Assembly: GCF_009649735.1 (NCBI RefSeq)
Contig: NZ_WJNH01000005.1
Coordinates: 241,633-305,632, forward strand
Source: Salinibacillus xinjiangensis
GTDB lineage: Bacteria; Bacillota; Bacilli; Bacillales; Alkalibacillaceae
DNA length: 64,000 nucleotides
Reading direction: 5' to 3'
Shown here: positions 45,555 to 55,497 of the stretch, one piece after another
Layout: the number at the start of each line of letters is the position of its first letter
Position numbering within the stretch: position 1 is the stretch's first letter
The notes under the pieces: model-generated
The model's input: the letters and a program-made list of their open reading frames with translations, nothing else
Told to the model about the DNA's origin: nothing
The model's database searches: none
Program-made: the position numbers and the translations under genes

Positions 45555-47294
45555 TTACTCTATATCGTTTATAAACTGTACCATGTCTTTATAAACAGAA
45601 TATATATTCGATGAGCTATTGGGTTGGTGGTGTAGATCTACAGCCACCATAGCGTATTTAGGCTTTTCATATGGAAAGAAACCACCAAACCAATAGTTCT
45701 CAAAGTCTGTTTTATTATCCCCGTCTGTATCCATTTCAGCTGTTCCCGTTTTACCAGCGACTGACAAGCCCTTTAATGATTCGGCTGTTCCTGATTCTGT
45801 AACAAGATGAAGTAATGGCTTTAATTTTGTTGCGGTGTAGGGCTCTATTTGACTTTGGTCCTGTGTTTGTTCTGCAAATGTAGTCATTGTCGCACCATTT
45901 TGATATAAAATACGATCGACAACTCGCACACTTTTTTTCTTGCCATTGCTAGCAATTGTAGCCATCATGTTGGCAACAGCCAATGGTGTTACTTTCACAT
46001 TTTTTTGGCCAATTGATGTTTGGATAATGGCTTTTTCAACAGATTGGTCAGCTTCATTCCCCCATATTTGTCCCTGTTCTTCTTCTGGAAATTGTTCAAA
46101 ACCCTGATAACGAAATACATCTCCACGCCAACCTACTGGACCTAATAACCCAAGCTTTTCTGCATATTTTTCAATCAATTCTTTATCTTGATTCATTAAT
46201 TCGATTCCGAGCTGTCCAAATGCACGATTACAGCTTTCCGCAAAGCTTTGTTCAAAATTTAAGTTTCCAAGGTCTCTTGATGATTTCTTTTTCCCATACA
46301 TATGTAATGAACAATCAAATGACCTCGCCTCATCTACCAAACCTGCTTCAATCGAAGCTGCTGCAATAACGGTTTTAAACACAGAGCCAGGGAACTGTTG
46401 AGTTAGCATTTGGTTTCGAATACTTTCCTTCTGATAGGGGTTATTAGGATTGATATGAGGACGACTTGCCATTGCCAGCACATCTCGAGTTTTTACATCT
46501 AGTAGAACGATACCGCCTTTGTTGATTTCATACTTATTTAGTAGCTCCTCTGCTTTTTGTTGCAAATTTTGATCAATGGTTGTTTTGACTTTTACAGGAT
46601 AGAAGCCATTTTCATATCCAGTATATTTTAAGTCAAAACCAAACATTGGGCGTCCATTCCCATCCACATGGAAAAGAAGCTGCTCTTGTTCGCCTTCGAT
46701 TAGGAAAGAGTCAAACGCCTTTTGCAGTCCTGATATCCCCACTCTACTCGTTTTAAGGTCATTCTTTTTTCCGTATCTCTCCTCATAAAGAGAAGGGTTG
46801 TTTCTCACTAGTCCTATCATATGCTGAGCGATATCTGGGTCTTCGTTTTGATAACGTTCGACTAGCTGAACCCCTTTCATATCCTTTTTCTCTAATTGTT
46901 TGAACTGGTTTTCTGTAATCGTTACTGGCAATAAATCGGTTAAAAAGATAGGCGAATCCTCTTGAGCCAATTCACCAATCATTCTTGTTTCTGAAATATT
47001 TAATATTTTTGCTATCTGTTTATAGGATTCTTCTACCTGTTTCATTCCTGGGAACATAACGACATCATAGATTTTATTATTCCCTATAGCCTCACCATCC
47101 CTGCTCAAAAACAATCCCCTTCCTGTCGATAAAGACATTTGGTGGGACCTTTGGGCAACGCTTCGCTCTAACAAATTTACATTTTTTGGTCCATAATTCT
47201 TTGTGGACAGTAATTGAATGTCTGCTAATTGGTATAGTATTGTCGAAAACAGCAGGATTGCTATAAAAATTAAAACATTGATACGTTTTTTCAT
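45555..47294 (-). CDS. pbpI: Penicillin-binding protein 4b-like transpeptidase
   Basis: 579-residue class B penicillin-binding protein. N-terminal membrane anchor (VLIFIAILLFSTILYQLA), a dimerisation domain, and a transpeptidase domain with SxxK (GSVFKTVIAA, near residue 280), SxN (ESCNRAF) and KTG (AGKTGTAEM, near residue 510). It cross-links peptidoglycan outside the membrane. Same family and position as B. subtilis PbpI (yrrR). The ATG at 47294 follows GGGTG; a GTG three codons earlier is possible. It is separated from greA by 640 bp of repeat-rich DNA. Confidence 0.92.
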   Translation of the reverse strand: MKKRINVLIFIAILLFSTILYQLADIQLLSTKNYGPKNVNLLERSVAQRSHQMSLSTGRGLFLSRDGEAIGNNKIYDVVMFPGMKQVEESYKQIAKILNISETRMIGELAQEDSPIFLTDLLPVTITENQFKQLEKKDMKGVQLVERYQNEDPDIAQHMIGLVRNNPSLYEERYGKKNDLKTSRVGISGLQKAFDSFLIEGEQEQLLFHVDGNGRPMFGFDLKYTGYENGFYPVKVKTTIDQNLQQKAEELLNKYEINKGGIVLLDVKTRDVLAMASRPHINPNNPYQKESIRNQMLTQQFPGSVFKTVIAAASIEAGLVDEARSFDCSLHMYGKKKSSRDLGNLNFEQSFAESCNRAFGQLGIELMNQDKELIEKYAEKLGLLGPVGWRGDVFRYQGFEQFPEEEQGQIWGNEADQSVEKAIIQTSIGQKNVKVTPLAVANMMATIASNGKKKSVRVVDRILYQNGATMTTFAEQTQDQSQIEPYTATKLKPLLHLVTESGTAESLKGLSVAGKTGTAEMDTDGDNKTDFENYWFGGFFPYEKPKYAMVAVDLHHQPNSSSNIYSVYKDMVQFINDIE

Positions 47295-47395
47295 TGTCTT
47301 CACCCAATAGCATTTTCACCAGAAAACAGTGGCTTAAAACCTTTGAAAAACATCTTTCTACCAGTAACCGCTATAGTGGGCCTTAAAACGTATGA

Positions 47396-47439
47396 CTGTT
47401 CTCATAAACATTGTTGCAGTAGATATAAATTGCGACATA
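47396..47439 (+). repeat. Solo end fragment of the dispersed repeat
   Basis: Resembles the left terminus of the element at 63696: shared GTTGC, AGTAGATATAAA and TGCGACRTA blocks (GCAGTAGATATAAATTGCGAC here), with about 15 bp deleted. No core or opposite end is found nearby, so it is probably a relic. Confidence 0.65.
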
Positions 47440-47575
47440 CCACTGCTGCGCTGAGGTTCTTTAGCATTGACACCAATACACGCGTAAAGAAATATTCATG
47501 ACGTACTAGGTAAAAGAATGAAATATGCGTTACAGGGTTACTAATGACAAACGAATTATCAGCGGAAACAGAAAA

Positions 47576-47756
47576 CGGGCGTCATGACTCACTTATGACA
47601 CCCGTTTATGGCTCTTTGCTGTTCTTTCGGCGTCATGAACCCCGCATGACACTCGCTTTTGGCTTATTACTGTTTTTTCGGGCGTCATAAACCCGGCATG
47701 ACAGCCGCTTTTGGCTCATTACAGCTTTTCCGGGCCTCACGACTCACTCATGACTA
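47576..47756. repeat. Tandem repeat of 51-52 bp, about 3.5 copies, each with an inverted repeat
   Basis: Units start at 47576, 47628, 47679 and 47731 with CGGGCGTCATGA-like sequence and share a spacer like CGCTTTTGGCTCATTACTG. In each unit GTCAT and ATGAC (with GGG/CCC outside) can pair as a stem-loop. No frame runs through it. It occupies the pbpI-greA gap together with the repeat relic; the remaining sequence there holds nothing I recognise. Confidence 0.85.
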
Positions 47757-47895
47757 CCGAAAAATTCTGCTGAAACGATAAGCATGCATCGGCATCTGAA
47801 CGGACTTGGTGAGTCTTAAAGCTTTATAAATACGTTGCAGTTTCTATCTTTTTAGTCAAAAACCCCATTCTCATAGAAGGTGTGATGCCAAACAT

Positions 47896-47931
47896 AAAAA
47901 AGGAGCGAATCCGTGGATTCGCTCCTTTTTT
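47896..47931 (-). terminator. Terminator after greA
   Basis: 17-bp perfect stem AAAAAAGGAGCGAATCC/GGATTCGCTCCTTTTTT (47896-47912 with 47915-47931) with T-runs. Confidence 0.95.
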
Positions 47932-47936
47932 CACTA

Positions 47937-48413
47937 CTATTCAACTTTAATAATTTTCACATTAATTTCTCCACCTGGCGTAGCAACAGCGACTTCTTCA
48001 CCGACTTCTCGTCCAAGTAAACTTTTAGCCATTGGTGAATCATTTGAAATTTTCCCTTCAAATGGATCGGCTTCGGCGCTACCAACAATCGTATAGCTCT
48101 CTTCATCTCCATCAGGTAATTCCTGAAATGTAACTGATTTACCTAATTGAACAATATTTTGATTTTCAGTATCGTTTTCAATGATTACAGCGTTACGGAT
48201 CATTTTTTCAATTTGAGAAATTCTAGATTCAACAAAGGCTTGCTCATCCTTTGCAGCATCATACTCGGAGTTTTCGGATAAATCACCGAATCCCCTTGCG
48301 ATTTTTATACGTTCTACTACTTCTTGACGTCGCTCGGTCTTTAAATGGTGTAGTTCTTTTTCGAGTTTTTGTTGACCTTCTTCAGTCATATAATAACTTT
48401 TTTCAGTTGCCAT
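47937..48413 (-). CDS. greA: Transcription elongation factor GreA
   Basis: 158-residue GreA. N-terminal coiled coil ([20 protein letters not shown] then [20 protein letters not shown] with the acidic tip residues DLSENSEYD) and a C-terminal FKBP-like domain ([16 protein letters not shown]). It rescues backtracked RNA polymerase by stimulating transcript cleavage. The ATG at 48413 gives the family N-terminus MATEKSYYM; a GGAGTG lies upstream. Order udk-greA as in B. subtilis. Confidence 0.97.
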   Translation of the reverse strand: MATEKSYYMTEEGQQKLEKELHHLKTERRQEVVERIKIARGFGDLSENSEYDAAKDEQAFVESRISQIEKMIRNAVIIENDTENQNIVQLGKSVTFQELPDGDEESYTIVGSAEADPFEGKISNDSPMAKSLLGREVGEEVAVATPGGEINVKIIKVE

Positions 48414-48567
48414 ATCCCTAAACACTCCTTCATTACCATTCAGATATAAAAATGAGCAGCACATGCTTGTGCGCTCAAGTCTTCCCCTATTTTACCATTT
48501 CTACCCTGTTTGAAGGTTACTAACATTTACTATGGCAGATTTTATGAATTTTTTCAATACCTTTTTG

Positions 48568-49203
48568 TTACATAATGGAACGTTCTTCAAGGATACTCCT
48601 AACCTTTGTCGTCATTAAATCAATGGCTACTAGGTTTTGTCCACCCTCTGGAATAATAATATCGGCATAACGTTTGGTCGGTTCAACAAATTGCAAGTGC
48701 ATCGGTCTTACAACATTCTCATACTGTTCAATAACCGATTCGATGGACCTACCTCGCTCTTTAATGTCTCGCATCATTCTACGGATGATTCGAATGTCTG
48801 CATCAGTATCAACGAAAACTTTGATGTCCATCATATCTCGTAAACGTTGGTCTTCTAAAACTAAAATTCCCTCTAAAATAATGACATCCTTAGGCTCTAC
48901 ATGTACCACTTCATCTGACCTTGTATGTAGCTTGTAATCATACACTGGCTTTTTTACCGGCTTGCGGTCTATTAAATCATTGAGATGCTCAAGTAATAAA
49001 TCATTATCAAATGCTAATGGATGATCATAATTTGTGTTAAGTCTTTCCTTTAGTGGTAAATGACTTTGGTCTTTATAATAATAATCCTGTTCAATCATTA
49101 ATATGGTTTTATCAACAAAGTGCTGATAAATAGACCTTGTAACGGTTGTTTTACCAGATCCTGTGCCTCCAGCGACACCAATTACTACTGGTTTATCTGC
49201 CAT
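48568..49203 (-). CDS. udk: Uridine kinase
   Basis: 211-residue P-loop kinase phosphorylating uridine and cytidine in pyrimidine salvage, the same length as in B. subtilis. Walker [15 protein letters not shown] near residue 10, then [34 protein letters not shown] and [13 protein letters not shown]. In B. subtilis two U32-family genes precede it; here yrrM is the direct neighbour. Confidence 0.97.
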   Translation of the reverse strand: MADKPVVIGVAGGTGSGKTTVTRSIYQHFVDKTILMIEQDYYYKDQSHLPLKERLNTNYDHPLAFDNDLLLEHLNDLIDRKPVKKPVYDYKLHTRSDEVVHVEPKDVIILEGILVLEDQRLRDMMDIKVFVDTDADIRIIRRMMRDIKERGRSIESVIEQYENVVRPMHLQFVEPTKRYADIIIPEGGQNLVAIDLMTTKVRSILEERSIM

Positions 49204-49263
49204 CTTAGCTAGTGCTCCTTTCTCGTCATGTTATCAGCTTATACAGGTTCACTTGATTTTATT

Positions 49264-49306
49264 TTATACTATCAGAAATTATCCGTTTCGTCGGATGATA
49301 GTATAA
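49264..49306. repeat. Nested inverted repeat between yrrM and udk
   Basis: Outer arms TTATACTATC/GATAGTATAA (49264-49273 with 49297-49306) enclose an inner hairpin ATCCG/CGGAT (49281-49285 with 49292-49296). No T-run follows on either strand, so it is not a standard terminator. It could be an operator or an RNA stability element upstream of udk. Confidence 0.6.
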
Positions 49307-49342
49307 GAAAAACTAAACAATTTCACATACATGATGAGAAAT

Positions 49343-49984
49343 CTATTTCCTTACAGTAAGGGCCACCCCATCACCAACCGGAACAATAGTAGTTACAAAA
49401 TCGGGATGGTTGAGTATCCAATTGTTAAATGCTCGGACCTTTTGCCCGATTTTTTGCATTCTTCCCTTTTGAGCACCTTCCTGGTCATCGACTACATATC
49501 CTTTAAATAAGACATTATCGGTAATGATTAGACCATCTTGGTGAATTAGTTGCTCATACAGCTCAAAGAACTGTTGATACTGTCCCTTTGCTGCATCAAT
49601 AAAGAAAACATCATAGGGGCCTTTCTCTTTAACTGTTTCATAAACTTCTAAAGCATCCCCAAAGATAACATCGATACGTTCACTGAGATTTGTTTCTTTA
49701 ATATTGGCTAGAGCCTGCTGGTATCGACTTTCATCTCTTTCCACTGTTACGATTGTACTATCTGTTGTCGCCTCGGCCATGCGTATAGCAGAGTATCCAA
49801 TAGCAGCTCCAATTTCCAATATATTCTTAGGCTGTTTAACGCGAAGCATTTGCTTTAAAAGCTCGATTCCTAAAGGCTCCATGATAGGAATTTTATTTTC
49901 AGTTGCATATTTCTCCATTTGTAACACTTGGTCGCTTTTAGAACCAATTGTGGATATTAAATATTCATTTATGGCATCGTTCAC
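49343..49984 (-). CDS. yrrM: SAM-dependent O-methyltransferase-like tRNA modification protein YrrM
   Basis: 213-residue class I methyltransferase with PKNILEIGAAIGYSAIRMAE near residue 55, VTVERDESRYQQA, and DVFFIDAAKGQYQQFFELYE (catechol-O-methyltransferase-like metal site). In Gram-positive bacteria the YrrM/TrmR group methylates 5-hydroxyuridine at tRNA position 34. The GTG at 49984 lies eight bases after GGAGG. The hydroxylase genes that would supply ho5U34 (yrrN-yrrO in B. subtilis) are not adjacent here. Confidence 0.85.
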   Translation of the reverse strand: MNDAINEYLISTIGSKSDQVLQMEKYATENKIPIMEPLGIELLKQMLRVKQPKNILEIGAAIGYSAIRMAEATTDSTIVTVERDESRYQQALANIKETNLSERIDVIFGDALEVYETVKEKGPYDVFFIDAAKGQYQQFFELYEQLIHQDGLIITDNVLFKGYVVDDQEGAQKGRMQKIGQKVRAFNNWILNHPDFVTTIVPVGDGVALTVRK

Positions 49985-50036
49985 CCAGAGTCCCTCCAAA
50001 GAGATAAGTTTTAACAACCATCCTATTTTAACATTA

Positions 50037-50080
50037 CAAAAGTAGGGTATGCGAATAGATTGCAAAATACCCTACTTTTG
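50037..50080 (-). terminator. Hairpin after mltG
   Basis: 13-bp perfect stem CAAAAGTAGGGTA/TACCCTACTTTTG (50037-50049 with 50068-50080); TTTTG at the end of the second arm on the minus strand. It separates mltG from yrrM. Confidence 0.8.
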
Positions 50081-50096
50081 AATTGGGAAGCTAGAA

Positions 50097-51218
50097 TTAA
50101 TGATGAATATATTTTTCTCGTTTACGGTTATGCTCTGCATTCGTTTCAGAATAATAAATAGTTCCATCATCTGATGCAGCAAGGAAATACAAGTAATTTG
50201 AATCCTTTGGTTCAACGACTGCTTGTAGTGCATTCTCTGCGAAGTTTGAAATCGGACCTATAGGTAGGTCGGCATACATATACGTGTTATATGGGGAGTC
50301 TATTTTTAAATAATCATTTAAAACACGATCTTTATGCTCGCCTAACGCATACAGTACTGTCGGGTCAGTTTGAAGTGGCATACCCTCTTCCATCCGATTG
50401 TAGAAGACACCAGCAATTAACCTGCGATCCTTATATTCCCTAGCTTCATTCTCGACAAGGGATGCCATGGTTACTGCCTCATGTATCGTTAGCTCGTACT
50501 TCTCAAACTGATCCATATATTGAAGAACAACCTCTTCGGTTTTATCCAGCATTTTTTCGATAATTTGTTCTGGGGTAGGATCTTCCGTAAAAAAGTCGTA
50601 AGTAGCTGCAAATAAGTAACCCTCTAAATAATACCGAATATCATCTTTTAAAATATCCTCTGTTAGGACAGGATATAGTTCAATTAAGGATTTTACATAC
50701 TCACGATCATTTACCCTTTCAAGAAATTCCTCTTCTTTTACCGAAGTATGATTCGCGAAAATGGAAGCCATTTCCTCTATCGTTTTTCCTTCAGGGATAG
50801 TTACCCTTACAACGGCCTCTTCCATTACACTACCCGTTTTCAATGATTCAATAATTTCGTCTAAGGTCATAGAAGGTGATAATTCATATTCGCCCGCTTG
50901 GAAATCAGCTTCATTTTTAAATTTTACATAGTAACGAAAAACGGTCCCATTATTAATGATGTTTTCTTGTTCTAGAATGGATCCAATTCTCGACACCGTA
51001 GATCCTAGTGGAATTTCAACATTTTTCACTTCATCACTGTTCGGTGCAACTGGTTCTAATGCAGATTTCACATAATAATAACCGGATACACCCACAGCAG
51101 TTAATATAACGAGAATGATAGCTAGAACAATTAATACAACTCGACGTACGGTTCTAGCCTCTTCATAGCGATTTTTTATCTTTTTCTTTTGTTGATCATC
51201 TTGATTTGAAGTAGACAA
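50097..51218 (-). CDS. mltG: Endolytic murein transglycosylase MltG
   Basis: 373-residue YceG/MltG protein. Basic cytoplasmic N-terminus (KKKIKNRYEEARTVRR), a single membrane segment (VVLIVLAIILVILTAVGVSGYYYV), a LysM-like part (VEIPLGSTVSRIGSILEQENII) and a catalytic domain with MASLVENEAREYKDR (catalytic Glu). Further on are GVFYNRMEEGMPLQTDPTV and SPYNTYMYADLPIGPISN. It cuts nascent glycan strands. Starts with TTG after GGAGGGGG. In B. subtilis it is yrrL. Confidence 0.95.
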   Translation of the reverse strand: MSTSNQDDQQKKKIKNRYEEARTVRRVVLIVLAIILVILTAVGVSGYYYVKSALEPVAPNSDEVKNVEIPLGSTVSRIGSILEQENIINNGTVFRYYVKFKNEADFQAGEYELSPSMTLDEIIESLKTGSVMEEAVVRVTIPEGKTIEEMASIFANHTSVKEEEFLERVNDREYVKSLIELYPVLTEDILKDDIRYYLEGYLFAATYDFFTEDPTPEQIIEKMLDKTEEVVLQYMDQFEKYELTIHEAVTMASLVENEAREYKDRRLIAGVFYNRMEEGMPLQTDPTVLYALGEHKDRVLNDYLKIDSPYNTYMYADLPIGPISNFAENALQAVVEPKDSNYLYFLAASDDGTIYYSETNAEHNRKREKYIHH

Positions 51219-51301
51219 TCTCGTCCCCCTCCTTCCATCTGCTACATTATACTACAAAAAAATACTATTTTTCTACGAAGTAACGAGAAAAAAGCAGAAA
51301 A

Positions 51302-51333
51302 AAATCTCTGTCCCAAAGAAGGTACAGAGATTT
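51302..51333 (-). terminator. Terminator after yrzB
   Basis: 10-bp stem AAATCTCTGT/ACAGAGATTT (51302-51311 with 51324-51333) followed by TTTT on the minus strand. Confidence 0.9.
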
Positions 51334-51351
51334 CTCTTTCCTTTAACGTCT

Positions 51352-51639
51352 TTACGATTCTTCGTTTTCCTCTTCCTCAGTAAAAGTAGCAAGCATTTCT
51401 TCAACCATATTCCATTCTTCATCTGATTCAATTTGGTGTAGAGTTAAATCATCCTCTTTACTTTCTTCATAGCGAAATGCAAAAACTTCCTGTTCCTCCG
51501 CCTCTGCTTGCTCAACTGGTACAACGACCATATAGGAGCTCTCTGTTTGGTCCACATCAAAGGTGAATAGGACCTCAAATAGATGTTCCTCACCAGATTC
51601 ATCAGGAATAATAATCCGTTCTTTTTCTTCTAGAGCCAT
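51352..51639 (-). CDS. yrzB: DUF1292 family protein YrzB
   Basis: 95-residue very acidic protein with the DUF1292 pattern IIIPDESGEEHLFEVLFTFDVD then SYMVVVPVEQ and FAFRYEE. Unknown function, but nearly always found with ruvX and yrzL upstream of or in the alaS operon, as here. Starts 11 bp after ruvX. Confidence 0.93.
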   Translation of the reverse strand: MALEEKERIIIPDESGEEHLFEVLFTFDVDQTESSYMVVVPVEQAEAEEQEVFAFRYEESKEDDLTLHQIESDEEWNMVEEMLATFTEEEENEES

Positions 51640-51650
51640 GTTGATCCTCC

Positions 51651-52064
51651 TTAAGATTTAGCATCCAAATAGCTTTGTAAAATGATAACCGCCGCCATTT
51701 TGTCTATTACTTTTTTTCGTTTAGCACGGCTCATGTCCGCTGATAATAACACTCGCTCAGCGGCCATGGTCGTTAATCGTTCATCCCATAAATCAACGGG
51801 AATTTGAAATTCTTCTTTCATCTGGGCTGCAAATTCTTCACAGGCCATCCCACGTTCTCCTACTGTTCCATTCATGTTTTTGGGATGGCCAACTACTACT
51901 TTTTCGATTTGATGTTCACGAATGATTTGGCCTAACTCATCAGTAACCGTGGAAAATTGTTCATTCCACTTGATTGTTTTTATTCCTTGTGCCGTCCAAC
52001 CAAATGCATCACTAATGGCTACACCAATCGTTTTTTCGCCCACGTCTAACCCTAATATTTTCAT
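51651..52064 (-). CDS. yrrK: Putative pre-16S rRNA nuclease / RuvX (YqgF family)
   Basis: 137-residue RNase H-fold protein with [19 protein letters not shown] at the N-terminus, [29 protein letters not shown] and a C-terminal [15 protein letters not shown]. The acidic catalytic residues (Asp in LDVG, Glu in DERLT, Asp in IDKMAA) are present. The family processes 16S rRNA 5' ends or acts at recombination junctions (ruvX/yqgF). The start overlaps the end of yrzL (ATGA-type), indicating coupling. Confidence 0.94.
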   Translation of the reverse strand: MKILGLDVGEKTIGVAISDAFGWTAQGIKTIKWNEQFSTVTDELGQIIREHQIEKVVVGHPKNMNGTVGERGMACEEFAAQMKEEFQIPVDLWDERLTTMAAERVLLSADMSRAKRKKVIDKMAAVIILQSYLDAKS

Positions 52065-52333
52065 TTACTTGCTCCATTATGCTCATTTAAGTAAAATTTC
52101 ACTAGTTCTTCAATTAATTCATCTCGTTCTAGCTTTCGGATTAAATTTCTTGCTTCCTTATGACGAGGGATATAGGCTGGATCCCCAGACAATAGATACC
52201 CTACAATTTGATTAATGGGATTGTAACCCTTGTCCTGCAAAGCAGAATGAACAGTTAATAATATATCATTCACATTGCGTTCAAAAGGCTCTTCCGAAAA
52301 ATTAAACTTCATCGTTTGATCATTTGAATTCAT
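52061..52333 (-). CDS. yrzL: IreB-family regulatory phosphoprotein YrzL
   Basis: 90-residue IreB family protein with [11 protein letters not shown] (conserved N-terminal Thr/Lys phosphorylation region) and [26 protein letters not shown] followed by [17 protein letters not shown]. In Enterococcus IreB is a substrate of the Ser/Thr kinase IreK that modulates cephalosporin resistance. Located in the conserved alaS-yrzL-ruvX-yrzB order, 65 bp after alaS. Confidence 0.94.
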   Translation of the reverse strand: MNSNDQTMKFNFSEEPFERNVNDILLTVHSALQDKGYNPINQIVGYLLSGDPAYIPRHKEARNLIRKLERDELIEELVKFYLNEHNGASK

Positions 52334-52398
52334 GGCGACAAGACACTCCTTATGGAAAGAATTTCATCTACTTTCTATTATAAAGGCTTATGGGGCAA

Positions 52399-55035
52399 TC
52401 AGGAAACAGTTTGTACATATTCTTTGGCAAAATTAATAGCCTCATCAATTTGATCTGGATTTTTCCCACCAGCTTGTGCCATATCTGGACGGCCACCACC
52501 GCCACCGCCACAGCGGGATGCTGCTTCCTTGATAAGCTTCCCAGCGTGATAGCCTTGATCTATTAAATCCTTTGATACACCTGCAGCTAGCTGTACTTTT
52601 CCGTTACTTGTTGCACCGAGTAGTATGATTACAGAGCCTAGTTTCTGTTTCATTTCATCAACCATATTTCTCAGCGCATTCATATCGGAGACATCGACTT
52701 TAGCAGCTAGGACTTGAACTCCGTTTACCTCTTCAACTGAATCCATAATGCCCTTTGCTTCTACATTGGATAATTTTGCTTTTAACGCTTCATTTTCTCG
52801 CTCAACATTCTTTAACTCTGAATATAATCCCTCAATACGAGTTGGGATTTGGTCCTGTTTTACCTTTAATAAATCACCTGTTTCCTGTATTAATTGCTCG
52901 CGATCTTGAACCCATTGGTAAACCCCTTTACCCGTAAGTGCTTCGATTCTTCTCGTACCTGCCCCAATACCTGATTCAGCTGTGATTTTAAACATGCCGA
53001 TTTCCGCAGTGTTGGAAACGTGACATCCTCCACATAGCTCAATACTGTAATCTCCAACAGATACGACTCTTACTTCATCTCCATATTTTTCTCCGAATAG
53101 AGCCATTGCCCCCATTGCCTTGGCTTCGGCAAAGCTTTTATATTCAGTTTGCACAGGAATAGATTTCCATACTTTCTCGTTTACTATTCCCTCAATTTGT
53201 TCTAGCTCTTCTGTAGTGACTTGACCAAAATGAGTAAAGTCAAAGCGTAGTCGTTCAGGAGAAACTAATGAACCAGCTTGATTAACATGCTCACCGACGA
53301 CATCCTTAAGAGCTTGATGTAAAAGATGTGTAGCTGTGTGATTTTTTACAACCTGCGAGCGAGATGTCCAGTCCACAAGTGCCTGTACTTGATCTCCCTT
53401 TTGTAAAACGCCTTCTTCAACGATTGCTCGATGTAGGTTTTGACCATTTGGTGCCTTTTGGACATCCTCGATACTAACCTTCACACGTTCTGAGGTTAGC
53501 ACACCTTTATCGGCCACTTGTCCGCCGCTCTCTGCATAAAATGGAGTACGATCTAAAAATAGATATACCTCATCTCCAGCATTCGCTTCTGAAACAAGCT
53601 GGTCATCTTTCACAATTTCCTTAATTTCAGATTCAGTTTGTAAATCATCATAACCAACAAACTGACTTTCAAAGGTAATGTCACGTAAAACACCGCTTTG
53701 GACCTTCATTGATTCTACTTTTTGTCTAGCCTGGCGTGCTCGAGTACGCTGAGCTTCCATCTCTTTCTTAAATTCTTCCTCATCAATGGTAAACCCTGCT
53801 TCTTCGACATATTCTTCGGTTAATTCCTTGGGAAATCCATACGTATCATAAAGTCTAAATACTTCCTTGCCTGGAAAAACACTGCTTCCTTTAGCCTTTT
53901 CTTTTTCAATTACTTCTCTTAAGATAGCTAACCCGTCATTTAAGGTTTCGTGGAAGCGTTCTTCTTCTGTTTTAATGACACTTGCGATAAACTCTTGCTT
54001 TTCCTTTGTTTCAGGGTAGAAGTCCTTCATAATATCGGCAACATCCGGAACAAGCTTGTGCATAAATGGCTGTTCGATTCCGAGCTGTTTTGCATATCGC
54101 ACAGCACGTCGTAGCAGCCTTCTTAATACATATCCGCGCCCTTCATTTGAAGGTAGAGCGCCGTCCCCAACTGCAAAGCTTACCGTACGAATGTGGTCAG
54201 CAATTACCTTGAAGGCCACATCCTGCTCTTCTTTTTCTCCATATTTGACTCCAGCAATCTCTGATGTATGTTGAATAATAGGTAGAAATAAGTCTGTTTC
54301 AAAGTTGGTTTTCGCATCCTGGATAACGGAAACCATGCGCTCAAGACCCATACCAGTATCAATATTCTTCTTTGGTAGCGGAGTGTACGTATGATCTGGG
54401 TTATGATTGAATTGAGAAAAGACAAGATTCCAAATTTCTAAATAGCGTTCATTTTCTCCGCCTGGATATAGCTCTGGATCATTGGGGTCATTCCCATAGT
54501 CCTCTCCTCGATCGTAGAAAATTTCCGTATTTGGACCACTTGGCCCTTCCCCAATATCCCAAAAATTTTCCTCAAGACGAATAATGCGCTCCTCAGGCAA
54601 CTTAATATGATTTGACCAAATGTCATACGCCTCATGATCCTCAGGATGTACAGTAACAGAAAGTCGCTCAGGGTCAAAACCGATCCAGTTCGGACTTGTT
54701 AGAAATTCCCAACCCCATTCAATAGCCTCTACCTTGAAGTAATCACCAATGGAGAAATTACCTAGCATTTCAAAAAACGTATGGTGGCGTGCTGTTTTCC
54801 CTACATTTTCAATATCATTGGTACGAATTGATTTTTGCGCATTGCAAATTCGTGGATTTTCCGGTACCACTCGACCATCAAAATATTTTTTTAACGTAGC
54901 TACTCCACTGTTAATCCATAATAAAGTAGGGTCTTCAACCGGAACTAATGAAGCACTTGGCTCTACACTATGTCCCTTTTCCTTGAAAAAATCAAGAAAC
55001 ATTTGCCTTACTTCAGCTGATTTCAACGTTTTCAT
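52399..55035 (-). CDS. alaS: Alanine-tRNA ligase
   Basis: 878-residue class II synthetase, matching the length in B. subtilis. Catalytic core with [13 protein letters not shown] at the start and [20 protein letters not shown]. The editing domain has the zinc-binding residues in [11 protein letters not shown] (near 565) and [13 protein letters not shown] (near 665). The C-terminal oligomerisation domain ends with [18 protein letters not shown]. It charges tRNA-Ala and hydrolyses mischarged Ser/Gly. Controlled by the T-box leader upstream. Confidence 0.99.
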   Translation of the reverse strand: MKTLKSAEVRQMFLDFFKEKGHSVEPSASLVPVEDPTLLWINSGVATLKKYFDGRVVPENPRICNAQKSIRTNDIENVGKTARHHTFFEMLGNFSIGDYFKVEAIEWGWEFLTSPNWIGFDPERLSVTVHPEDHEAYDIWSNHIKLPEERIIRLEENFWDIGEGPSGPNTEIFYDRGEDYGNDPNDPELYPGGENERYLEIWNLVFSQFNHNPDHTYTPLPKKNIDTGMGLERMVSVIQDAKTNFETDLFLPIIQHTSEIAGVKYGEKEEQDVAFKVIADHIRTVSFAVGDGALPSNEGRGYVLRRLLRRAVRYAKQLGIEQPFMHKLVPDVADIMKDFYPETKEKQEFIASVIKTEEERFHETLNDGLAILREVIEKEKAKGSSVFPGKEVFRLYDTYGFPKELTEEYVEEAGFTIDEEEFKKEMEAQRTRARQARQKVESMKVQSGVLRDITFESQFVGYDDLQTESEIKEIVKDDQLVSEANAGDEVYLFLDRTPFYAESGGQVADKGVLTSERVKVSIEDVQKAPNGQNLHRAIVEEGVLQKGDQVQALVDWTSRSQVVKNHTATHLLHQALKDVVGEHVNQAGSLVSPERLRFDFTHFGQVTTEELEQIEGIVNEKVWKSIPVQTEYKSFAEAKAMGAMALFGEKYGDEVRVVSVGDYSIELCGGCHVSNTAEIGMFKITAESGIGAGTRRIEALTGKGVYQWVQDREQLIQETGDLLKVKQDQIPTRIEGLYSELKNVERENEALKAKLSNVEAKGIMDSVEEVNGVQVLAAKVDVSDMNALRNMVDEMKQKLGSVIILLGATSNGKVQLAAGVSKDLIDQGYHAGKLIKEAASRCGGGGGGRPDMAQAGGKNPDQIDEAINFAKEYVQTVS

Positions 55036-55169
55036 TTCCTAACACTCCTTCTAATAATAAATATGTATTTACGTAAAGAAAACTTGGCTAGCGCCATTCC
55101 ATAAGACGTCGGTGGTATTTTAGATGAACTTATACTACACGCCTAAATAGCCTATAAATTCTGATAGTA

Positions 55170-55436
55170 TAAAAAAACTCCCATCTCTGCATGACAGCAG
55201 GGACGAGAGTTTTCGCGGTACCACCCTGGTTATGGACTGATTGATGTCCACCACCTCTTACGCTTTAACGGTGCGCTACCGGCGGGGATTAGCCGCACTC
55301 TGGATTAGCTTTCCAAGACCCTTCATCTAGAGTTCCTTCCAGCCTCGGGAACTCCTCTCTGAATTACGTACTTCGTAATATTTAGACGGGAATCAAGTAC
55401 TTAGATCCTTCTACGTTTTCCTATTCGTATCATTAT
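55170..55436 (-). promoter_or_regulatory. T-box leader riboswitch of alaS
   Basis: The T-box sequence AGGGTGGTACCGCG lies at 55214-55227. It is followed by a terminator stem AACTCTCGTCCCTGC/GCAGAGATGGGAGTT with a T-run at 55170-55177. Stem I elements AGTA (about 55408), CAGAGAG and GGCTGGAAGG are recognisable. A GCT triplet in GAAAGCTA (55307-55309) is the likely alanine specifier. Uncharged tRNA-Ala would stabilise the antiterminator. Confidence 0.93.
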
Positions 55437-55442
55437 GCCGAT

Positions 55443-55471
55443 ATTATAGACTACAGCAGGTGGCCTGTCAA
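55443..55471 (-). promoter_or_regulatory. Consensus sigma-A promoter of the alaS T-box leader
   Basis: Minus strand TTGACA (55466-55471), exactly 17 bp, TATAAT (55443-55448). Confidence 0.95.
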
Positions 55472-55497
55472 TGTTTTGACAATTACAGGCCTGATTT

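Noticed and set aside
47576..47756. CRISPR-like array
   Set aside because: The whole 51-52-bp unit repeats, with no unique spacers, too few units and no cas genes in the window.
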